Shown here piece by piece: positions 37,124-42,428 of a stretch of 42,428 bases of DNA. Origin of the DNA: Acidobacteriota bacterium (GTDB lineage Bacteria > Acidobacteriota > Terriglobia > UBA7540); assembly GCA_021787735.1 (NCBI GenBank), contig JAJYLL010000035.1:1-42428 (forward strand). Reading direction: 5' to 3'. A program made the position numbers and the translations under genes. The first letter of the stretch is position 1. The number at the start of each line of letters is the position of its first letter. The notes beneath the pieces are model-generated. The model made no database searches and was not told the origin of the DNA. It worked only from the letters and a program-made list of their open reading frames with translations.

Positions 37124-37518
37124 TTTGCGGCCATCTGCGCGCTTTCGCTTCACGGGAACTCAACCTTTCTGATACTCACATTGCTCCTCATTCGCTCAGG
37201 CCTCTTTCGCTCGTCTTTTTGCGCCGCGTCGCTTACTATGGCAGGTGGAGGCTCAGCCACCAAAGGCCGGATAACTCCCCGGCATCACGGGCAGTCGCCA
37301 TACAAAAAGGGCACGGCAACGCATGGATGAACAATCCCTAGTCCGGTACGCCCTCCGAGGACAAGGGCATAACCCCTTACCTCGAACCACGGTCAATGAA
37401 TCGGACTTGCTTCAAGTCAAGTGAAACAGCATGAAGAGTTGTTACATCCTGACTTGCGTCTCAGCCGCTGTGGCGATTCGAGATTTCCAACGGGTTTGTA
37501 ACTGAGGCATCGGTACCG
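37124..37518. other. 395-base intergenic region with a small hairpin
   Basis: No gene is supported here. GACTTG 37404-37409 pairs with CAAGTC 37413-37418 over 3 bases. A second GACTTGC occurs near 37453, so a repeated binding site is possible. The flippase-like gene that follows has only a weak GAGG before its start, and no strong promoter was found. Confidence 0.4.
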
Positions 37519-38538
37519 ATGTTTAAGAGAAAAATCAAACTCGTCATGCTGTTAATCTGCATTGGCATGTTTGTCCTCCTAATTAAGGAGACGGGGCCCT
37601 CCTTAATTGCCTCCCGGGTTTACGATGTGGGCGCAGGTTTTCTGATTCTGATCCTGATTTCCGGATGCAGGCACCTGCTCCGAACCACAGCATGGCTTTA
37701 CTCGATCGAACGGCAGGAACGGCGAGTCCGGTTCAGAGATCTATTTGCAATCCGGATTGCGGGAGATGCCATTACGGACCTGACCTTTCTGGGCCCACTT
37801 CTGGGAGAAACGGTGAAGGGGATCACCCTGTCAAGACACGTTGCGGCGGAGCATAGCGCCTCCTCTGTGGTGGTAGAAAACCTTGCCTACACCTTCGCCG
37901 TCGGGCTGCTTGTGGTCACTGGTCTCGTGCTTTTCCTCTTGGAGTATCCGCTTCCATCCTCAGTACTGGCAGGAACTCTCATCACGATGGGGATCCTGTT
38001 ACTTTCAGGCGCACTGATCGGGCTGGCGGTCAAAAAGCGGTACCAGGTGGCCGGCAGGATTCTTGACAGGCTTCAAAGGCTGAATCTTAGCTGGGTGGAA
38101 AGGTTCCGTGACAAACGCGAGAAGATCGTCCAGTTTGAAGAGAATGTCTATGGCTTCTGGCACGCACATAAAGCTGCGTCAGTCTGGATCCTCTTTCTTG
38201 AAATCATGTCGGTCCTTGTCGGGATTATCGAAGCCTGGGTTATCCTTTATCTGACAGCACATCGCACTTCATTGTTCGCCGCATTCATGGTTGAGACCGT
38301 CAACCGGATCGTGAATTTATTCTTTGCGTTCGTTCCCATGCGGATTGGAGTTGATGAAGGCGGAGCGGCCTTGGTGCTTAAGACCATTGGCTACGGTGCT
38401 GCGGAAGGAGTCTCGCTGGCAATCATCCGGAAGATTCGTATGCTGTTCTGGGTCACAGTGGGGCTGGTCATAGTCAGCCGGTATTCAATCTCTTCGAAAA
38501 AAGACGGCAATAAGGACCATCCCGTCGTGGCTGCGTGA
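37519..38538 (+). CDS. lysylphosphatidylglycerol synthase-TM/flippase-like membrane protein (HpnL-like)
   Basis: A 339-residue integral membrane protein from the ATG at 37519, with about seven to eight hydrophobic segments and the UPF0104/LPG synthase TM pattern: LRTTAWLYSIE, DLTFLGPLLGETVKG, VVVENLAYTF and a late FVPMRIGVDEGGAALVLKTIG (the usual PGGxGxxE-like turn). It lacks the cytoplasmic aminoacyl transferase domain, so it is not MprF itself. Homologues next to hpnK are called HpnL and are linked to hopanoid or glycolipid transport, not proven as enzymes. Its stop is 3 bases before the hpnK-like ATG, so the two are translationally close. Confidence 0.87.
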   Translation: MFKRKIKLVMLLICIGMFVLLIKETGPSLIASRVYDVGAGFLILILISGCRHLLRTTAWLYSIERQERRVRFRDLFAIRIAGDAITDLTFLGPLLGETVKGITLSRHVAAEHSASSVVVENLAYTFAVGLLVVTGLVLFLLEYPLPSSVLAGTLITMGILLLSGALIGLAVKKRYQVAGRILDRLQRLNLSWVERFRDKREKIVQFEENVYGFWHAHKAASVWILFLEIMSVLVGIIEAWVILYLTAHRTSLFAAFMVETVNRIVNLFFAFVPMRIGVDEGGAALVLKTIGYGAAEGVSLAIIRKIRMLFWVTVGLVIVSRYSISSKKDGNKDHPVVAA

Positions 38539-38540
38539 AA

Positions 38541-39470
38541 ATGAAGAGTTTGATCGTGAATGCGGATGATTTCGGATTGACGGAGGGCGTGAACCGGGCC
38601 ATCCTTGACGGCCACCGAAAGGGCATTATCACCAGCACCACCCTGATGGCAAACGGCATGGCCTTTGAGCCTGCTGTTGCCGTCAGTTCGGCCGTGCCAA
38701 CATTGGGCGTCGGCGTTCACCTGAACCTGACACAGGGCAGGCCGATCTGTACCGCCTCCCAGGTCCCAACGATTGTCACATCGGAGGGTTCTTTTTATCC
38801 AAGTCCGGGAATCCTGGCGCAGCGCATTCTGGCACGCAAAGTCGAACTTGGTCACATCGAAAATGAACTCCGAAGCCAGATTCAGAAGATTGCCTCGGCA
38901 GGTATTCGAATTACTCACCTGGACGGCCATAAACACATCCATCTATTACCTCCCATCTTCAATGTGGTGGTGAGGCTTGCACGTGAGTTCGGGATCCAAT
39001 GCGTACGCTGCCCTATTGAACCTGCAAGAGGCGCACTTGGACCTTTGCGGTCCGGACACCCGGGATGGCCGCGGATGGCCAAACAATACCTCCTGGCTAG
39101 AGCGCTCTCCTCCCTTGCGGGGTGGCAAGCGGAGAAGGTTGCGAAGGCAGGCTTGCACAGGCCGGACCACTTTTACGGGCTCAGCCAGACTGGCTTTCTG
39201 GATCGGGGGCTCCTGGAACGGATGATTCTGGAAGTCCCGGAAGGAACAAGCGAAATAATGTGCCACCCGGGCTACGTCGATGAGGCCCTGCTCCGAACTC
39301 GCACCAGGCTGCGCACCCAGCGTGAGACGGAGCTTGAGGCCCTGACCAACCCTCGCATTCGGCAGCTTGTGAGGGAACTGGGAATCAATCTGATCTCTTA
39401 TGGTAAGTTGCCCATGACCAAGGGACCGACACCGTCGAAATGCGACGAACCCGTGCAGGAAGCCATCTGA
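38541..39470 (+). CDS. hpnK: HpnK/ChbG (YdjC) family carbohydrate deacetylase
   Basis: A 309-residue protein. The ATG at 38541 gives the family start MKSLIVNADDFGLT; a GTG at 38535 overlapping the previous stop is possible. Metal and catalytic motifs: Asp9 and Asp10 in NADDFG, GVHLNLTQG, THLDGHKHIHLLP and EIMCHPGY. The fold is the YdjC metal-dependent deacetylase barrel, which removes acetyl groups from N-acetylated sugars. HpnK homologues sit in hopanoid gene sets and are thought to deacetylate a GlcNAc-bearing head group. Here it lies between an HpnL-like protein and a GT2, with an HpnD-like gene nearby. Confidence 0.9.
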   Translation: MKSLIVNADDFGLTEGVNRAILDGHRKGIITSTTLMANGMAFEPAVAVSSAVPTLGVGVHLNLTQGRPICTASQVPTIVTSEGSFYPSPGILAQRILARKVELGHIENELRSQIQKIASAGIRITHLDGHKHIHLLPPIFNVVVRLAREFGIQCVRCPIEPARGALGPLRSGHPGWPRMAKQYLLARALSSLAGWQAEKVAKAGLHRPDHFYGLSQTGFLDRGLLERMILEVPEGTSEIMCHPGYVDEALLRTRTRLRTQRETELEALTNPRIRQLVRELGINLISYGKLPMTKGPTPSKCDEPVQEAI

Positions 39471-39522
39471 AAGGGTTAACATAAGGGTTTAGCCCGGTAT
39501 TCAACATTGAAGGAAGGCATTG

Positions 39523-40539
39523 ATGGAAAAGGGGAAAGCGGCTAGATACTCGGTCGTAATACCGCTATTTAACGAAGAAGAGAATCTTCGGCCGCTTTAC
39601 ATGAAGGTTGTGGAAAACATGAAATCGGTGGGGAGCTCTTACGAGATTGTCTTTGTTGACGACGGCAGCTCCGACCGGACCGGCGAACTGCTCCGGGAAA
39701 TCTGTGCCAATGACGACCGCGTGATCGCGGTTCGGCTGCGCAAAAATTACGGGCAAACCACCGCGTTACAGGCTGGTTTTGATCACGCTCAAGGCGATGT
39801 CATCATCTCTCTTGACGGCGACCTGCAGCACGACCCGGCCGAAATTCCGCACTTTATCGACAAGATCAACGAAGGCTACGACCTGGTGAGCGGATGGCGA
39901 GTGAAAAGGCTGGATACCTGGCTGACCCGCCGCCTTCCCAGCCGCATTGCCAACTGGATGATGGCCAAATTGTCGGGAGTTGATATCCACGACTTCGGAA
40001 CAACCTTCAAGGCTTACCGTCGCGAGATCCTGCAGCACATGCGCCTTTACGGCGACCACCACCGGTTTATTCCCGCCCTGGCAAGCTCCTTTGGAGCCAG
40101 GATTGCCGAGATTCCGATCAAGAACATCCCCCGTGCCAGCGGAAAGTCAAACTACGGGCTGTCGCGAACAGTCAGGGTGATGATTGACCTGATCAGCATC
40201 AAGTTTCTGCTGGAATACTCCACTCGACCCTTACAATTCTTTGGCCTGTTTGGCTTTGCCAGCGTTGGACTGGGAACATTGATCGGATTCTTCCTGGCTT
40301 TCAAGAAAGTGTTCATGGGCCAGTCGATCATGCTGCAGCACGGGCCGTTGCTGTTTCTGGGAGTCCTTCTGATCCTCAGTGGTATTCAGTTGCTATCCGT
40401 CGGGCTGGTGGGCGAAATGGTAACCCGCACCTATTTTGAATCACAGCAGAAGGCCACCTACGCCGTTCAGGAAATCATTTCAGGCGGCGGACCCGAACAG
40501 AAAACGGAAGGCACAAGGGTCAAAGTGGGCTCTTATTGA
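39523..40539 (+). CDS. family 2 glycosyltransferase, polyprenyl-phosphate sugar synthase type
   Basis: A 338-residue protein; the ATG at 39523 has AAGGAAGG upstream. The GT-A domain shows YSVVIPLFNEEENL, VFVDDGSSD, LDGDLQHDP (metal-binding Asp region) and GTTFKAYRREIL. Two membrane helices follow at about residues 235-260 and 270-300, as in DPM1/GtrB-like enzymes that load a sugar onto undecaprenyl phosphate. In this setting it could make the lipid-linked donor for the GT39 enzyme or glycosylate a hopanoid. It lies 52 bases after the hpnK-like gene and ends 20 bases from the convergent squalene-type synthase. Confidence 0.92.
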   Translation: MEKGKAARYSVVIPLFNEEENLRPLYMKVVENMKSVGSSYEIVFVDDGSSDRTGELLREICANDDRVIAVRLRKNYGQTTALQAGFDHAQGDVIISLDGDLQHDPAEIPHFIDKINEGYDLVSGWRVKRLDTWLTRRLPSRIANWMMAKLSGVDIHDFGTTFKAYRREILQHMRLYGDHHRFIPALASSFGARIAEIPIKNIPRASGKSNYGLSRTVRVMIDLISIKFLLEYSTRPLQFFGLFGFASVGLGTLIGFFLAFKKVFMGQSIMLQHGPLLFLGVLLILSGIQLLSVGLVGEMVTRTYFESQQKATYAVQEIISGGGPEQKTEGTRVKVGSY

Positions 40540-40559
40540 AAAGGAAACCTGCACGTTCT

Positions 40560-41423
40560 TTAAGGTTTATATCCGCTTCGTCCGCAGAAAACCGATAGAG
40601 CAATCCAGAGCTTCAGGGGCCGAGGCAACCGAACACGCTCCCCAAAAACATCATAGTTTCTGCGTCTGATGCGGGCGAGCAACCGCCAGTAAACCGCTCC
40701 CATGATCTCGGCAATCACCATCGAGCGGCGATCCTCAGCGGGAAGAGTCTTCCGCGCCAAGGCAAAGTAGCTGCGTGCGCGGGCGAACTCAAACTCCATC
40801 AGTTCGCTGAACCTTCCGGCCGGCTTGCCTGCAAGAAAAGACTCCGGCGCCACGCCAAATCTGTCGAGGTCTTCTTCGGGAAGATAAACGCGCTGGCGGC
40901 GAGCATCGCTTTGAAGGTCGCGGAGAATATTGACCAGTTGGAGAGCCATTCCGAGATTGGCAGCGTACTTGCGAGTCAGAAGGTTCCTGTAACCGAATAT
41001 CTCGATTGAAATCAGCCCGATTGTCGAAGCGACACGGTAGCAGTAAAGCGACAGTTCGTCGAAGGTCCGGTAACGCTGCGGGCTAAGGTCCATTTCGATG
41101 CCGCGGAGCAGCTCTTCGAAATGTTCCCGGGGAATCTGGAAGCGATGGACGGCTCGGGCTAGAGCGGCAAGCTCGGGAGTTAACTCCGGGGCCGGAGGGC
41201 CCTCAGCCTGGTAACAGCGGTCAAGATTCCGACGGCAAATCTCGAGTTGCCGCCGGGCCTCTTCAGCGGGAAGATTGCTATCGGCCACGTCATCACTGCG
41301 CCGCGCGAAAGCGTAAACGGCCTCAATCGCTTCCCGCTTTTCCGGAGGCAGAAAGATGAAAGAGTAGTAGAAATTGGTTGTGCGCGCGTTTGTAAAGCGC
41401 CCAGAATGTTGGCGAAGGCTCAT
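40560..41423 (-). CDS. hpnD: squalene/phytoene synthase family protein, HpnD-like
   Basis: A 287-residue trans-isoprenyl diphosphate synthase from the ATG at 41423 (a GTG at 41429 adds two residues). The opening TNFYYSFIFLPPEKREAI, the first Asp motif DDVAD at 44-48 and the second, NILRDLQSDARRQRVYLP with Asp169 and Asp173, are characteristic. The FYY-x-F-x-x-LPPEKR pattern is closer to HpnD (presqualene diphosphate synthase) than to HpnC. It would join two farnesyl diphosphates in the three-gene HpnCDE route to squalene. hpnC, hpnE and shc are not in the window. A carotenoid CrtB role is the main alternative. Confidence 0.88.
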   Translation of the reverse strand: MSLRQHSGRFTNARTTNFYYSFIFLPPEKREAIEAVYAFARRSDDVADSNLPAEEARRQLEICRRNLDRCYQAEGPPAPELTPELAALARAVHRFQIPREHFEELLRGIEMDLSPQRYRTFDELSLYCYRVASTIGLISIEIFGYRNLLTRKYAANLGMALQLVNILRDLQSDARRQRVYLPEEDLDRFGVAPESFLAGKPAGRFSELMEFEFARARSYFALARKTLPAEDRRSMVIAEIMGAVYWRLLARIRRRNYDVFGERVRLPRPLKLWIALSVFCGRSGYKP

Positions 41424-41570
41424 GAACACATTAAACTGAATGCGCCCGGCACGCTACTGCCTCCGTGGCGGGCTCGAAGACTAACATCGACCCGGGAGTC
41501 GATCCTCTATTCTATTTCTTTTTTCGACACAGGAGAGTACTTCAGCGAAGTTCTTATTACAATATACTTC

Positions 41571-41599
41571 TTGGCGAATTCCGGCGTGTGGGATGTTAT
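41571..41599 (+). promoter_or_regulatory. possible promoter of the epimerase gene
   Basis: TTGGCG at 41571-41576 (four of six) and TGTTAT at 41594-41599 (four of six) have a 17-base spacer. An AT-rich TACAAT at 41558-41563 has no partner -35. The region 41430-41679 otherwise shows no supported gene. Confidence 0.33.
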
Positions 41600-41679
41600 C
41601 GATGCAATGAGTACGTTGCAGGATAGCCGGAAAGCGCACGCATGGCGGCAGGAATTCTTATACGATTGGAGTTAGAAAA

Positions 41680-42428
41680 ATGTCCACCTATCTGGTGACC
41701 GGAGGAGCAGGCTTCATCGGCTCGAATATTATTGACGAGCTTGTGCGGCGCGGCGAAACAGTCCGTGCGCTCGACAACCTTGCAACCGGCCACATCGAAA
41801 ACCTCGTATTGGTCAGAGGAAAGATCCAGTGGCACGAGGCCGACATTCGAAATCTTGAAAGTATCCGGCCGGATTTCGACGGCGTGGATTATGTGATCCA
41901 TCTGGCTGCCATCCCATCGGTTCCACGTTCAGTGGCTGACCCGGTGACATCCAATGCCGTCAACATTGACGGCACATTGAATGTCCTGCTTGCGGCCCGC
42001 GATGCCGGAGCCAAGAGGGTGGTGTTTGCGGCGTCGTCCGCAGCCTACGGCGATCATCCCGCGCTGCCGCGTGTTGAAACGCAGGAACCACGGCCGCTCT
42101 CGCCTTACGCGTTGACCAAACTGACGGGCGAATATTACTGCAAAATCTTCACTCAGGTTTACGATCTGGAAACGGTGGCGCTGCGCTACTTCAACATCTT
42201 CGGGCCGCGTCAGAGCCCGGACTCGCCCTATTCGGGGGTTTTGTCGCTTTTCATTTCGGCATACATAGAAGGAAAGACTCCCACCATCTTCGGCGACGGC
42301 GAGCAGTCCCGCGATTTTACTTTTGTCGAGAACACCGTTGACGCCACGCTGCGCGCCTGTACCGCTCCCGAAGCCACCGGCCGGGTCATCAACGTCGGGA
42401 CCGGCGAGCGCCACACGCTGAATGAAAC
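41680..42428 (+). CDS. NAD-dependent sugar-nucleotide epimerase/dehydratase (cut by window end)
   Basis: At least 249 residues from the ATG at 41680, with GGAG 8 bases upstream; the gene runs off the window. This is an extended SDR: TGGAGFIGS binds NAD near residues 7-15, HLAAIPSVPRSV is the GalE-type strand-loop, SSAAYGD provides the Ser, and SPYALTK the Tyr and Lys. RYFNIFGPRQ and DFTFVENTVDA match UDP-glucose or UDP-N-acetylglucosamine 4-epimerases of the WbpP kind more than dehydratases. It would supply a UDP-sugar for nearby glycosyltransferases. Missing is only the C-terminal substrate-binding end, about 60-80 residues. Confidence 0.92.
   Translation, partial: MSTYLVTGGAGFIGSNIIDELVRRGETVRALDNLATGHIENLVLVRGKIQWHEADIRNLESIRPDFDGVDYVIHLAAIPSVPRSVADPVTSNAVNIDGTLNVLLAARDAGAKRVVFAASSAAYGDHPALPRVETQEPRPLSPYALTKLTGEYYCKIFTQVYDLETVALRYFNIFGPRQSPDSPYSGVLSLFISAYIEGKTPTIFGDGEQSRDFTFVENTVDATLRACTAPEATGRVINVGTGERHTLNE

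Noticed and set aside
41607..41675. 22-residue frame just before the epimerase gene, possible leader peptide
   Set aside because: No ribosome binding site, no run of regulatory codons and no attenuator hairpin after it.

Overview
The window reads as a chromosomal segment of a GC-rich Gram-negative bacterium, most likely an Acidobacteriota (Terriglobia-type) genome. The pointers are the gene content: Tat-exported TIM-barrel and DUF885 proteins, a KHGL-type basic protein of a kind I associate with this phylum, a DUF7305-like long PilX, an elongation factor P with a TPGNLR tip, and intergenic repeats of the GTCATCCTGAG type. This placement comes from family knowledge and style; no marker gene such as 16S rRNA is present.

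Layout. (1) 1-2.3 kb: a basic hypothetical protein and an exported SGNH/GDSL hydrolase, separated by hairpin-forming interspersed repeats. (2) 2.3-4.8 kb: a visibly more AT-rich islet with a PD-(D/E)XK nuclease-DUF2075 helicase fusion and a small convergent unknown gene. (3) 5-10.2 kb: secA, carrying an unusual extra block of about 125 residues in nucleotide-binding domain 2, convergent with an HtrA/Do protease across a strong shared hairpin. (4) 10.5-14.8 kb, minus strand: a minor-pilin operon fimT-pilV-pilW-pilX whose last gene is a very long PilX. (5) 15.1-22.2 kb: three exported hydrolases in a row (penicillin acylase family, DUF885, M61 with PDZ), then a convergent DedA membrane protein. 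(6) 22.3-27.4 kb: a tight operon of homocysteine methyltransferase/MTHFR fusion, xseB, ispA and dxs. (7) 27.5-33.2 kb, minus strand: creatininase family, SDR, a decayed 3' half of tRNA-Glu, a Tat-exported sugar isomerase-like protein, an intact tRNA-Glu, DUF72 and efp. (8) 33.3-42.4 kb: envelope glycan/lipid genes: asparagine synthase, GT39, a flippase-like membrane protein, HpnK-like deacetylase, GT2, an HpnD-like squalene/phytoene synthase (opposite strand) and a sugar-nucleotide epimerase cut by the window end.

How they fit together. dxs and ispA make C5 units and C15 farnesyl diphosphate, the substrate that the HpnD-like enzyme condenses toward squalene and hopanoids. The HpnK-like deacetylase, GT2, GT39, flippase-like protein and epimerase fit construction and decoration of a lipid-linked or hopanoid-linked glycan. 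SecA, HtrA, the pilins and the exported hydrolases form an envelope and secretion theme. No CRISPR array, intact insertion sequence or integrase was seen. The observations most worth a second look are the SecA insertion, the nuclease-helicase islet, the duplicated tRNA-Glu 3' end and the repeated GGAAC-type palindromes before asnB.
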